From: Eggerthellales bacterium
Lineage (GTDB): Bacteria > Actinomycetota > Coriobacteriia > Coriobacteriales > Eggerthellaceae
Assembly (NCBI GenBank): GCA_029219345.1
Contig: JAQXTF010000017.1
Location: 1 to 58,176 of the forward strand
Length of the DNA: 58,176 nt
Reading direction: 5' to 3'
Part shown: positions 17,801 to 25,317 of the stretch, piece after piece
Position numbering within the stretch: the first letter of the stretch is position 1
Layout: each line of letters begins with the position of its first letter
The notes under the pieces: generated by a model
Told to the model about the DNA's origin: nothing
The model's database searches: none
The model's input: only the letters and a program-made list of their open reading frames with translations
Program-made: the position numbers and the translations under genes

Positions 17801-18120
17801 TCGCGCGCAAGCAGCTCTTGCCATGCGGCAACGCTCACGCGGCGAGAAAAGCTGGCGTAAAGGGAAGCCAAGTCTTCAGCCCATTGCTGAACAGGGGTTT
17901 TAGGAGCTCGAGAATCTTGATCATCGTCCTCGCTCTGCTTAGCCGCCCACTCGCAAGCCTGCTCGTATGCCTCGCGCAGAGCCTTGAATTCCTCAGGCTT
18001 GTCCTCAGGGTTCGTCTCCTTCAGTTTTGCGCGATACGCCAGCGTGATGGCCTTTTTATCTGCAGTGGGCTCAATGCCCAAAACGGTCCAGTCCACGGGT
18101 TTTCCTTCCCTATTTTCCAT
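14839..18120 (-). CDS. large TPR protein with degenerate N-terminal J domain
   Basis: A 1,093-residue protein. Residues 9-60 align with a J domain (helix II AITLAYRAKLKE, helix III EEFKALREAYEQA), but the HPD tripeptide that stimulates Hsp70 ATPase is replaced by NPE at 37-39. The remaining thousand residues are tandem TPR-like helical pairs (for example YAEGVELLGDL, ALTYYEEAAAVDPDNPERL, ALEEANELIRVA, YQFGRIEDNERHL-type units) with no signal peptide or membrane segment, so it is cytosolic. The Hsp70 gene follows 65 nt downstream, which fits a dedicated co-chaperone or client-presenting scaffold (inference). The start ATG has only a distant GAGG (10 nt), so the start is moderately sure. Confidence 0.82.
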   Translation of the reverse strand: MENREGKPVDWTVLGIEPTADKKAITLAYRAKLKETNPEDKPEEFKALREAYEQACEWAAKQSEDDDQDSRAPKTPVQQWAEDLASLYASFSRRVSVAAWQELLARDEAIALDTRPQIENALLMFLMRFNNLPREVWQLLNDTFRWPERREELYESYPRSYVDRMLIDSAVFGHILPLTLFTPGENAEDADAYLDLYLQARRCEWEELPDLLAQMEALSESHPYGQALQYRAMVTGGDPLGVVKLLELSNEYPDDRFLKSELADVYLEGESWEQCEALVNELREDDRKNRQLIWMLAQSLAGQGRYAEGVELLGDLMHLAGGDQKELMELADIRKTWNENLIKQYEERLEQGECDDKLLFELSWCYLQNEYNEKSVELIERMDKDNLDPYEYYNLSSQAYLSTERFEEAFEDSKALVEVVRVMEPDGTEKTEKRLARFAEFIARCGDALYAQKRIEDALTYYEEAAAVDPDNPERLTHYSRVMASLNHWAEAAEAAERLTEILPGAYHGQYLLAQYYYEMRNDRDAFYHVNQALGMERGDLGVYVLRLRILLRNGALQEAVDDLRFLEDSQCGEYLPIIWMKALYAEATDYIDEETPEEEIPQPGQLDDGTPFQLANGKEAALQLYQRIYEHLQQGEEMDFAGEVCFRLALLLQGEGEDVSEKQLEVLNKGLETDPHNEDCLDFKGWLLKKLGRNDEAIETYTQLQKLPHTGVEPERNLAQLYAKDSRSHADKALEFYLMVLEKEPEDPVSLYYAGLYAYYVRNFMLAENLFMREKAIEPDCTDSYRLLSFVYEAWGRLERALEEANELIRVAKEADQVKLSNYNRKAHILRRMGRCDEAVETCFQASFAVPFEGSYAEVAEIYRQFGRIEDNERHLSLWAEANRRHPSDPQDAGGLAEAQVMHYLMAGDMRKAKHFARTGRSVMTEQQRLAIDRILAIYKNDLAAEEKALLAEMKRRERDGGDNVQVYSWIASLKWRQGDHETARRYAQMCLEGIEEELKPFATTRPLFLCKRAAMNAIVGNMDQAWADLAEARSLPLCEQCIYCACKDADIFEAEIEYISGNMQAAKEKALEFRKKWPDENDFLSLLNALQ

Positions 18121-18150
18121 GAAAGCACAGCCTCATTGTAGCAGACGCCC

Positions 18151-18187
18151 AATGAGACAATTTCGCCCGGGGCATTTTTGTCTCATT
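18151..18187. repeat. family-2 palindromic repeat
   Basis: A perfect 10-bp inverted repeat aatgagacaa / ttgtctcatt around a core whose reverse strand reads AAATGCCCCGGGCG. The same 14-nt core occurs in the copy at 18986, in opposite orientation. It ends 4 nt before the phosphatase stop. Confidence 0.88.
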
Positions 18188-18191
18188 ACCG

Positions 18192-18971
18192 TTACAACCA
18201 GCCGAAATGCTTGCAAGCATCCAGGATGCCATCGCCATCGCAGGGGCCGGTCACGTAGTTGGCGCGGGCCTTCAACTCGGGCACGGCATTTTCCATGGCA
18301 ATGCTAGTCCATTCGGGACAAAACATGCTGATATCGTTTTTGCCATCGCCGAACACCACCACATCTTCCAGCGGCGCACCGTAGTAATCCATGAGATAGC
18401 GTATGCCCACGTCCTTGCTCAGCGGCTCGATGAACAGCGTGTCGCGGCCGAAAGTCACCCAAGGCACACCATCAAGCACGCCCGTTGCCAGCAGGGCCTC
18501 CTGATCAGCGAACCTACAAGGAATATAGCCCTTGAAGGCCTGGGTCAGACCGTCGATGGTCATATCGGGATCCAAAACGGTAGGCAGGTAATAATCGTCT
18601 TCCAGTTGGAAAAATTTCTCGTTATTGGTAACGCGACAGGGTTCGTTCTTGCAGGTCACTGCCCAGGGAATGCCCATTTCATCAAGCTTGCGCAGGCATG
18701 CCTTCAGCGGCTCCATGTCAAGACCGCGCATCCACAGCAGTTGCCCATCAACAGTCACCGAATAGCCGCCGTCAGCCACAATGTTGCGAAAACCGGCGCT
18801 CTCAATGTATTCCAGTGCGTTGCACTGCAGGCGCCCCGTATTCAGCGCCAAGAAATGGCCCGCCTCTTCCAGCAGGCGCAGGGCCTCACGAGTGCTTTCG
18901 GGAATATCCTTCGTGTGCGGAATAGCCAACGTTCCGTCGTAATCAAAAAAGAAGTATTTGCGCTTTCCCAT
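18192..18971 (-). CDS. HAD-superfamily Cof-type sugar phosphatase
   Basis: A 259-residue haloacid-dehalogenase hydrolase with a C2B-type cap, predicted to dephosphorylate sugar or nucleotide phosphates in the cytosol. Motif I is FFDYDGTL (nucleophile D10 and acid D12), motif II LNTGR, and motif IV GDGKNDISMF. The start at 18971 places motif I at residues 8-15 and has AAAGGA 6-7 nt upstream. The gene is bracketed at 4 nt (3' side) and 14 nt (5' side) by two family-2 repeats in inverted orientation. Substrate unknown. Confidence 0.88.
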   Translation of the reverse strand: MGKRKYFFFDYDGTLAIPHTKDIPESTREALRLLEEAGHFLALNTGRLQCNALEYIESAGFRNIVADGGYSVTVDGQLLWMRGLDMEPLKACLRKLDEMGIPWAVTCKNEPCRVTNNEKFFQLEDDYYLPTVLDPDMTIDGLTQAFKGYIPCRFADQEALLATGVLDGVPWVTFGRDTLFIEPLSKDVGIRYLMDYYGAPLEDVVVFGDGKNDISMFCPEWTSIAMENAVPELKARANYVTGPCDGDGILDACKHFGWL

Positions 18972-18985
18972 GGGGAATCCTTTCG

Positions 18986-19020
18986 AATGTGACAGAAATG
19001 CCCCGGGCGCTTTTGTCATG
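18986..19020. repeat. family-2 palindromic repeat
   Basis: The left end aatgtgaca and right end tgtcat flank the core AAATGCCCCGGGCG. It shares this core, in reverse orientation, with the copy at 18151. It lies between the feoB stop and the phosphatase start. Confidence 0.85.
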
Positions 19021-19035
19021 GGGGAGCAGGCGGCC

Positions 19036-21531
19036 TTACGCGAAGCCCAACAGCAAGCCCACGCAGCGCACCGCAAAGGCCACTATCCAGGCCACCAGGC
19101 ACTGGCCGCACGCCACGCCAATGGCCCACTTCCAGCCCAACTCGCGGTTGATGCTGGCAATGGCTGCCACGCAGGGAGTGTACAGAAGGCAGAACACCAG
19201 CAGGCACACACCCATCAGCGGCGTAAACAGAGCCGCCAGAGTTTCCGCGCCACCATACAGCACAATCATGGTAGCCACCACGCTCTCCTTGGCAATAAAG
19301 CCAGAAACTAGAGCGGTTGCCACGCGCCAATCGCCCAAACCCAAGGGGGACAACAGGGGCGCCAGAGCACCAGCGATCTGAGCCAGCATGCTTTCGGCTG
19401 AATCATCCACAACGTTCAAGCCAAAGCTAAAGGTCTGCAAGGCCCAAATGATCAGCACCGCCAGCAAAATGACGGTGAAAGCGCGATGCAAAAAGTCGCT
19501 GCATTTATCCCACAACAGGTGCGCTACGTTCTTGGGAGCAGGTATGCGATAGTTGGGAAGCTCCATAACAAAAGGCACGGCTTCGCCCTTGAAAGCAATC
19601 TTCCTCAGCAGAAAAGCCACCAGAATGCCCACAACAATGCCCAACACGTACAACAGGCCCACAACAAGACCAGCCTGCTGAGGAAAAAGAGCTTCTCCCA
19701 AGAACACATAAATGGGCAGCTTGGCCGAGCAGCTCATGAAGGGCGTCAGCATAATAGTCAGCTTGCGATCGCGCTCAGAAGGCAGCGTACGACTGGCCAT
19801 AACGCTGGGCACACTGCAGCCAAAGCCAATAAGCATAGGCACAATGCTACGACCCGAAAGACCCAGCTTACGCAGGGGTTTATCCATCACAAAGGCCACG
19901 CGGGCCAGATATCCGCTGTCTTCAAGCAGCGACAAGAAGAAGAACAGAACCGCAATGATGGGCAGGAACGAAAGCACGCTGCCCACGCCACCAAAGATGC
20001 CATCGATGACGAACGACTCCAGCACCTCGTTCACTTCGGCGGCCTCCATGACCTGGGCGCACAAATCACTCAAGAAACCAATGCCCATCTCCAGCAACTC
20101 TTGTAGCCAGGCGCCAACAACCTCGAAGGTCAGGTAGAACACCACCAGCATAATGAGAACGAAAGAGGGCAATGCGGTGAAACGGCCCGTCAAAATGCGA
20201 TCCATCTTCTGGCTACGAGCATGTTCGCGGCTTTCCCGCGGCTTCACTACCGTGGCGCCACACACACGCTCAATGAAAGAAAAACGCATGCGGGCCAAGG
20301 CGGCCGCGCGGTCTAGACCGCTTTCAGTTTCCATTTGCTTAACCAGGTGCTCGATGGTTTCCAGCTCGTTATCATCCAGCTTAAGGACACGAGCAACCAA
20401 AGGGTCGCCCTCGGCCAGCTTGGATGCGGCAAAGCGCTGGGGTACGTCCGCGCGCTTGGCGTGATCCTCAATAAGGTGCATAATGCCATGGAGGCAGCGG
20501 TGCACAGCGCCGCCGTTTTCCGCCGCGTCGCAGAAATCCTGGCGCTTGGGAGCCTCGCGATAGTATGCCACATGCATGGCGTGGTTCACCAACTCGCTGA
20601 TGCCCTCGCCCTTGATGGCGCTAATGGGAACAACGGGAATTCCCAACTGAGATTCCAGCTCATTGACCAGCACCGATCCACCATTAGCAGACACTTCGTC
20701 CATCATATTCAGGGCCAAAACCATAGGCACGCCCAGTTCAAGCAGCTGCATGGTCAAATACAGATTGCGCTCAATATTGGTAGCATCAACGATATTGATG
20801 ATGCCGCGGGGCTTGTCCTCCAACACGAACTGGCGGGTAACAATCTCCTCTGCGGAGTAGGGGCTCATAGAGTAGATGCCCGGCAGGTCGGTGACCAGTG
20901 TGTTTTCATGACCCAGCAGAGGACCGTCTTTGCGATCCACCGTGACGCCGGGAAAATTGCCCACATGCTGGTTAGAGCCGGTAAGCTGGTTGAACAGGGT
21001 GGTTTTGCCGCAGTTCTGATTGCCCACCAAAGCGAATGTCAGCGTCTGGTCAAGAGGCAGCGGGCTCTCCGAGGCGGCGTCATGGAAACGACCGCCTTCG
21101 CCCAGGCCAGGATGCTCAACCTCGTGAGGATGCCCACCCGGGAACACGCCGTTCTTTAGAGGATTGCCCGTGTTGCGCGGATGGCTCGCAGCATTAGCTG
21201 CCTCTTCGTCCATCACGTCGCGCACGCTAATGCGCGCGGCGTCCTCCAGGCGCAGCGTCAACTCGTAACCATGAATACGCACCTGCACGGGGTCGCCCAT
21301 GGGAGCATGCTTCACCATAGTAACGGAGGCTTCGGGGATAAGCCCCATATCCAGGAAATGCTGACGCAGCGAACCTTCGCCGCCAACTTGGCAGATGACA
21401 GCATTTTTGCCAATGGGCAGGTCAGCCAAGGTCATAGCCGCATCATCAATGTGCACCGCCACGCGGCCCTCGCCCATGGAATCTATTGAAATGTCCGGCA
21501 TCTCTTTGCCGGGCTCACAGCAATTGCTCAT
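19036..21531 (-). CDS. feoB: ferrous iron transporter, FeoA-FeoB fusion
   Basis: A membrane Fe(II) importer, 831 residues. An N-terminal FeoA-like SH3 domain (about 33-105, with LPIGKNAVICQVG-EGSLRQHFLDMGLIP) is joined by a linker rich in His/Gly to the FeoB GTPase. Switch and nucleotide motifs: G1 GNQNCGKTT (170-178), VTVDRK, G3 DLPGIYS, G4 LNMMDE and G5 SAIKGEG. The membrane part contains two Gate-like regions, including GFGCSVPSVMASRT with its conserved cysteine, followed by an FeoB C-terminal segment. ATG 21531 follows TAGGAG. The gene is preceded by a terminator, so it has its own promoter; I found no clear Fur or DtxR/IdeR box. Confidence 0.94.
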   Translation of the reverse strand: MSNCCEPGKEMPDISIDSMGEGRVAVHIDDAAMTLADLPIGKNAVICQVGGEGSLRQHFLDMGLIPEASVTMVKHAPMGDPVQVRIHGYELTLRLEDAARISVRDVMDEEAANAASHPRNTGNPLKNGVFPGGHPHEVEHPGLGEGGRFHDAASESPLPLDQTLTFALVGNQNCGKTTLFNQLTGSNQHVGNFPGVTVDRKDGPLLGHENTLVTDLPGIYSMSPYSAEEIVTRQFVLEDKPRGIINIVDATNIERNLYLTMQLLELGVPMVLALNMMDEVSANGGSVLVNELESQLGIPVVPISAIKGEGISELVNHAMHVAYYREAPKRQDFCDAAENGGAVHRCLHGIMHLIEDHAKRADVPQRFAASKLAEGDPLVARVLKLDDNELETIEHLVKQMETESGLDRAAALARMRFSFIERVCGATVVKPRESREHARSQKMDRILTGRFTALPSFVLIMLVVFYLTFEVVGAWLQELLEMGIGFLSDLCAQVMEAAEVNEVLESFVIDGIFGGVGSVLSFLPIIAVLFFFLSLLEDSGYLARVAFVMDKPLRKLGLSGRSIVPMLIGFGCSVPSVMASRTLPSERDRKLTIMLTPFMSCSAKLPIYVFLGEALFPQQAGLVVGLLYVLGIVVGILVAFLLRKIAFKGEAVPFVMELPNYRIPAPKNVAHLLWDKCSDFLHRAFTVILLAVLIIWALQTFSFGLNVVDDSAESMLAQIAGALAPLLSPLGLGDWRVATALVSGFIAKESVVATMIVLYGGAETLAALFTPLMGVCLLVFCLLYTPCVAAIASINRELGWKWAIGVACGQCLVAWIVAFAVRCVGLLLGFA

Positions 21532-21582
21532 GTTTCTCCTAAGTTCATCTCAGCTAACAGTTTAGCAGAACAGGAGAAAAAA

Positions 21583-21605
21583 CGGCCCCGATATAATCGG
21601 GGCCG
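21583..21605 (-). terminator. intrinsic terminator after the frameshifted small gene
   Basis: A perfect 10-bp stem cggccccgat / atcggggccg with a 3-nt loop, and six T following on the minus strand. Confidence 0.85.
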
Positions 21606-21620
21606 AGGATAATACACAAC

Positions 21621-21973
21621 CTAAAGCGTTGCCAGCTGCGCTTTGCCGCCGAAGGGTATTGGCTGAGTGCCCGGCACCGCCGGCACGAATTCACCCGTCC
21701 ACGTGGGGTCGCCGCGGGAACGGCCTTTACCACCAGGGCGCCTCCCTCAACGGGAGAAAAGCTGTACTGACCAGCGCCGTTAGCCATCAAGACTACGCCG
21801 TTGTAGGTTACTTCCACAGCTGAAGGCTCGGAGCCCGACTCATCGACGCTGTCGTAAGGAGCCACCGTGAAGGTAACCGCCTTGTCAACGGTAAGCGCAA
21901 TAGACAGCACTTTCGTTGAAAGGCTGTAGCGGCTTGTAGATTCTTCAAGCGCCGCGTCGGTTGCGTGTTTCAT
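21621..21973 (-). pseudogene. small protein of unknown function, disrupted by a 1-nt frameshift
   Basis: The reading frame from ATG 21973 encodes a short beta-rich protein (KAVTFTVAPYDSVD, VEVTYNGVVLMANG-GQYSFSP, GALVVKAVPA), then turns into Arg/Cys-rich nonsense and reads straight through a terminator to 21554. Shifting frame by one base near 21711-21718 (the gccgcggga run) gives a sensible end: DPTWTGEFVPAVPGTQ, then PIPFGGKAQLATL and a TAG at 21621-21623, 16 nt before the terminator stem. One missing G in a GGG run would explain it. Sequencing error, a real mutation or programmed slippage are all possible. The upstream gene at 22009 is likely in the same transcript. Confidence 0.68.
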
Positions 21974-22008
21974 CTCTCACCTACTACTCTCATGCTCACA
22001 CATGCAAG

Positions 22009-22395
22009 CTAGGCCGTTTCATCAGCCAAAATATCATTCAGAATGAAAACCAGTCCCAAAAAGCTGCGAAACTTTGTCTCAATGCCTTCCTCGAGCCAGG
22101 TAACCCTGCCCTGCCAGCTGTTGTGCTGACGGAACAGAACGTCCAGACGGAAGGTTGCCACTTGTCCGGCCTGGGCGTTGGAGTATGCCCCTCGCTCAAA
22201 CGGATCAACGGGAGTGCTGCCCTCTTGGCTGTCCAGAACGTCCTCGACAGCCAAAGCCAACGAGGGAATTCCGCCAAAAGGAAGGCCTTGGGGCAGGCTG
22301 CGGTGGTAGATGGTGCCCGCCATTTGCGGATCATTGGCGTCAACGGAAACGATGAATTCATGCGCGTTAGCCGGAGCGAAAACGCTTGTTTTCAT
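22009..22395 (-). CDS. small conserved-looking protein of unknown function
   Basis: 128 residues with no signal peptide or membrane span. The C-terminal half (FRLDVLFRQHNSWQGRVTW, then LEEG-ETKFRSFLGLVFILNDIL) reads like a compact beta-hairpin and helix module that I associate with short, uncharacterised Firmicutes/Actinobacteria proteins, but I cannot name a family. The start ATG has a very strong AAAGGAGG 6 nt upstream, so it is translated. The next gene (frameshifted) begins 35 nt after its stop, which suggests a two-gene operon. Function not known. Confidence 0.65.
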   Translation of the reverse strand: MKTSVFAPANAHEFIVSVDANDPQMAGTIYHRSLPQGLPFGGIPSLALAVEDVLDSQEGSTPVDPFERGAYSNAQAGQVATFRLDVLFRQHNSWQGRVTWLEEGIETKFRSFLGLVFILNDILADETA

Positions 22396-22571
22396 AGCAG
22401 CCTCCTTTCATCTAGGCATAGAGACAGTTGTGGCTATACATGATGCCATGCATGCCCACGCGCTTCCGTTTTCGTTCCGTTTCCGCACATAAATGCGCAA
22501 TTCAGCAAATCTTTGCCCCTTGCCCGCCCCGCAAACCCAGGCCGCAAGGTATGCAACCCGCCAATAAATCT

Positions 22572-22732
22572 CAAATCTGACAAAAATTGCGTTTCGTTGC
22601 ATTTTTTCCGCCGCCGAAAAATCGCGATCTGGGCAAACGCAATCTGAACGCCCCGCGTATACCCAGCGAAGGCACAAAAAGGGCATAATAGGGGCCAAAT
22701 TTTGCAACGAAACGCAATTTTTGTCAGATTTG
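22572..22732. repeat. 161-nt element with perfect 30-bp terminal inverted repeats (copy 1)
   Basis: Positions 22572-22601 and 22703-22732 are exact reverse complements over 30 bases, separated by 101 nt. The outer bases read CAAATCTGACAAAAATTGCG inward. The spacer contains GCGATCTGGGCAAACGCA (22624-22641), matched at 16 of 18 positions in the element at 29388. The element lies in the 402-bp gap (22396-22797) between the SARP stop and the small gene's promoter; the remaining bases on either side (22396-22571 and 22733-22797) show no gene that I can support. No transposase is associated. Confidence 0.85.
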
Positions 22733-22797
22733 GGCGCGAAAACGCAGGGAAGGCCCGCCAACGCGGGCCCTCCCTCAAAAAATGCAACGATAATAGA

Positions 22798-24048
22798 CTA
22801 GCGACGCTTTGCCAAGCCGGGGTCTTCCAGGCAGTACCACTCGCACTTGATGCGCGCAGCGGAACGGGGGAAGCGCTGGGCGAAAAACGCCTTCAGACGA
22901 TCAACAATAATGCCCACGTTTTCCTCGCCAGCCTCGGGCAACAGCACCAGGAACTGCTTGGCGTTCAGGCGGGTGTACACGTCGCCGGAACGCAGGCGCT
23001 GGGACAAGACCGTTTCCACACGGCGGGCCTCCAACGCGGGGTTCTTGGAATTGCTGTAAGAAACCGCTAGCACCACAGCGCGCCTGTTGGCACGGCTGGT
23101 GTTACGGGCTTCGCGGCGCACCAACGACAGGAAGGAGTTCCAGTCGCAGCGCATGCCTTTGCCGTCAAAGGCCTGCTCATTCAGGATGTTGCGGATGGCT
23201 GCAATGGGCATAGCCTCGCCACTCATAGCCTGGCGGGCCTCTTCATATGCCAGCTGCAGCTCGGGCGAAGGCAAAACGCCCAGCTTATCGCTGAGAAGGC
23301 GGCTTGCGTTTTCGTACACGATGACCGCCTTTTCGGGACAACCCGAAGCGGTCAGCGCGCGAATGTAGCGAATGTTCAGTTCTTCCGACTCGGGGGCGAA
23401 GCGCAAGGCGCGCTCGCACACGGCGGCGATTTCGGAAACGTTTTCCTCACCGCTGAGCAGGCGTGTCAAAATGAGGCACTCGTTCACGTAGGCGGAACGG
23501 CCATAGACGCTGATGGGCGTAACCCAATTCTCGAACTCAAAGCCCGGCAGAAAATCGCCACGATAGACAGAAATGGCGCGCTTGTGCAAAGCAACGCGGT
23601 CTTCAAGTTCCTCCGCCGACTCGGCTTGCGCAATGAGTCCCTGGAAAAGCTCCAGGTCAACAACGGTATTGCGCTTAGGGTTCCATCGATAACTGCCCGG
23701 CTGCGAAACAATGAGCTCGCGGGCATTGGGCAGGCCCAGGCGCACCAGCATGTCGCGAGCGCGACTCACGTTGTGCTGCAGGGTTTTCAGCGGGTCATCG
23801 CGCTCTTCCCCTTCGCCCCAAAGCACATCGATGAGTTCCATGACGGGAACCTCGCGATCGCGATGCACCACCAGGTACGCAATAAGCGACCAAATACGGC
23901 GAGCACGGCCCGTGATGTTGATCGGGTCTTGAGTGGCTTCTTCAAAGGAAGCGTAAGAAGCGCTCAGGGAAAAGGCTCCAAAGGTGCGCACACAAATAGT
24001 GCTCTCGTTCCTTTCAGCTGCGTTTTCTACCACGGTCCCTCTTCTCAT
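22798..24048 (-). CDS. SARP/BTAD-family transcriptional regulator with GGDEF-like C-terminus
   Basis: 416 residues. The N-terminal OmpR-like winged-helix domain (about 18-125) shows VRTFGAFSL, RARRIWSLIAYLVVHRDREVP and LKTLQHNVSRARDML. A bacterial transcriptional activation (BTAD) TPR-type domain follows (about 130-290, VVDLELFQGLIAQAES to LLSDKLGVLPSPELQ). The last 110 residues resemble a degenerate nucleotide-cyclase fold (GDVYTRLNAKQFLVLLPEA), without a GGDEF signature. ATG 24048 has a weak ribosome site; GTG at 24033 follows AGAGGG closely and is an alternative. It is divergent from the transglutaminase/pilus cluster and may control it (inference). Confidence 0.82.
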   Translation of the reverse strand: MRRGTVVENAAERNESTICVRTFGAFSLSASYASFEEATQDPINITGRARRIWSLIAYLVVHRDREVPVMELIDVLWGEGEERDDPLKTLQHNVSRARDMLVRLGLPNARELIVSQPGSYRWNPKRNTVVDLELFQGLIAQAESAEELEDRVALHKRAISVYRGDFLPGFEFENWVTPISVYGRSAYVNECLILTRLLSGEENVSEIAAVCERALRFAPESEELNIRYIRALTASGCPEKAVIVYENASRLLSDKLGVLPSPELQLAYEEARQAMSGEAMPIAAIRNILNEQAFDGKGMRCDWNSFLSLVRREARNTSRANRRAVVLAVSYSNSKNPALEARRVETVLSQRLRSGDVYTRLNAKQFLVLLPEAGEENVGIIVDRLKAFFAQRFPRSAARIKCEWYCLEDPGLAKRR

Positions 24049-24109
24049 ACGGGAAAATTGGACTTGATTCGTTTTGAATCATTCTAGCGCACCAAAACAC
24101 TCTTTTCCC

Positions 24110-24215
24110 TGTTGACGGCGGAAAAGTAGCTATTTTGGCCCCTAACTTGCGGTGAAAATGCGCTTGAAGCTCCGTTTTCAGCCCTTTTTGGGGCAAATTG
24201 CATCCAAAATCGGAA
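24110..24215. repeat. possible degenerate relative of the 30-bp inverted-repeat elements
   Basis: This region contains TTTTGGCCCCTA and TTGGGGCAAATTGCATCC, resembling segments of the elements at 22572 and 29388 (TTGGCCCCTA on one strand; CTGGGCAAATGCA). It lacks long perfect arms. It lies between the divergent SARP and lipoprotein genes. The resemblance is judged by eye. Confidence 0.3.
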
Positions 24216-24280
24216 CCATCACGGAATGCCTCCCATAAAATCCCAGTTTACATGCCTCATTTTGTCTTTGAAAGGCCGCC

Positions 24281-25240
24281 GTGTTTAAATTCGCGCACAA
24301 AGAGCCCCCTGCAACCCGCAATGCGGCGCTTCTGGCATGCGCTTCGGGCATGGTGGCAGGCACCTTGGCGCTGTCTTTGGCCCTCAGCGGATGCAGCGCC
24401 GCGGGAACAGCTCCCACGGCCCAGGCCGACGAAGGCGGCTACGATGCGCCGGCTTTGCGCACGGTTTCCCTAAACAGCGGTGCGGCAACGGGCGCCCGCG
24501 GATGCCTCGTTGATTCCAGCAACGCTTCCAGCGGCTACATCATGGCCAGCGCCACCAGCTCAAGCCCCCTGAAGTTCCAGATGATCTGCGGCGACATGAG
24601 CTACAACTACGACATGCCCAACGACGGCACCGCCACGGCCTTCCCCTTGAACATGGGAAGCGGCGCCTATACCTTGCGCGTCATGCAGCGCGTTGAAGGC
24701 AACAACTACATTCAGCTGTTCAGCACCCAGGTTCAGGTAGCCCTCAATTCTGAACTGGACCCCTTCCTGAACCCCAGCGTGTACTGCGACTTTAGCGAAA
24801 ACAGCCAGTGCGTGGCCCTGGCTCGCCAGCTCATCGAAGACGCCAACAGTCAAGCGGCGGCGGCCGAGGCCATCTACACGTGGATTGTAAGCAACATTAG
24901 CTACGACAGCGCCAAGGCGCGCCAGCTCACCAACGTCACGGGCTACACGCCCAACCCTGACGAGACCCTGGCAAGCCGCCGCGGCATCTGCTTCGACTAC
25001 GCGTCGCTGGCTGCGGCTATGCTGCGCAGCGTGGGAATTCCCACCAAAATTGTCACCGGCTACGTGGCCGATGGCAGCATCTACCACGCCTGGAACATGG
25101 TGTGGCTGCAAGGACAATGGGTAAACGCCAGTTTCACCGTGCCCGCCGAGGAATGGACGCGCATTGACGTGACCTTCGCCTCCAGCGGACCTCAGATAAT
25201 TGGCGGCAAGAAAGATTACGTGGAGCGGTTCATCTACTAG
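24281..25240 (+). CDS. transglutaminase-like lipoprotein
   Basis: 319 residues from a GTG with AAAGG about 7 nt upstream. The N-terminus has a long signal peptide ending in the lipobox ALSGC (Cys about 37), so the protein should be lipid-anchored outside the membrane. A beta-rich region precedes a transglutaminase-core domain (about 190-319) with the Cys-His-Asp triad in RRGICFDYASLAAAMLR, IYHAWNMVWL and RIDVTF. Such domains act as cysteine proteases or protein cross-linkers; the substrate is not predictable. The pilus-like operon starts 77 nt downstream on the same strand. Confidence 0.87.
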   Translation: MFKFAHKEPPATRNAALLACASGMVAGTLALSLALSGCSAAGTAPTAQADEGGYDAPALRTVSLNSGAATGARGCLVDSSNASSGYIMASATSSSPLKFQMICGDMSYNYDMPNDGTATAFPLNMGSGAYTLRVMQRVEGNNYIQLFSTQVQVALNSELDPFLNPSVYCDFSENSQCVALARQLIEDANSQAAAAEAIYTWIVSNISYDSAKARQLTNVTGYTPNPDETLASRRGICFDYASLAAAMLRSVGIPTKIVTGYVADGSIYHAWNMVWLQGQWVNASFTVPAEEWTRIDVTFASSGPQIIGGKKDYVERFIY

Positions 25241-25317
25241 CCGAGCCAGAAGGTACAATGAGGGATTGACCAGCAAAAAGGGTCGCTCCCCTGTAATGAT
25301 AGGAGGAGGAGAAAAGC

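Noticed and set aside
22434-22787. Minus-strand frames within the SARP-small gene gap
   Set aside because: They run through the 30-bp inverted arms, have low-complexity Arg/Cys/Phe content and no ribosome site.
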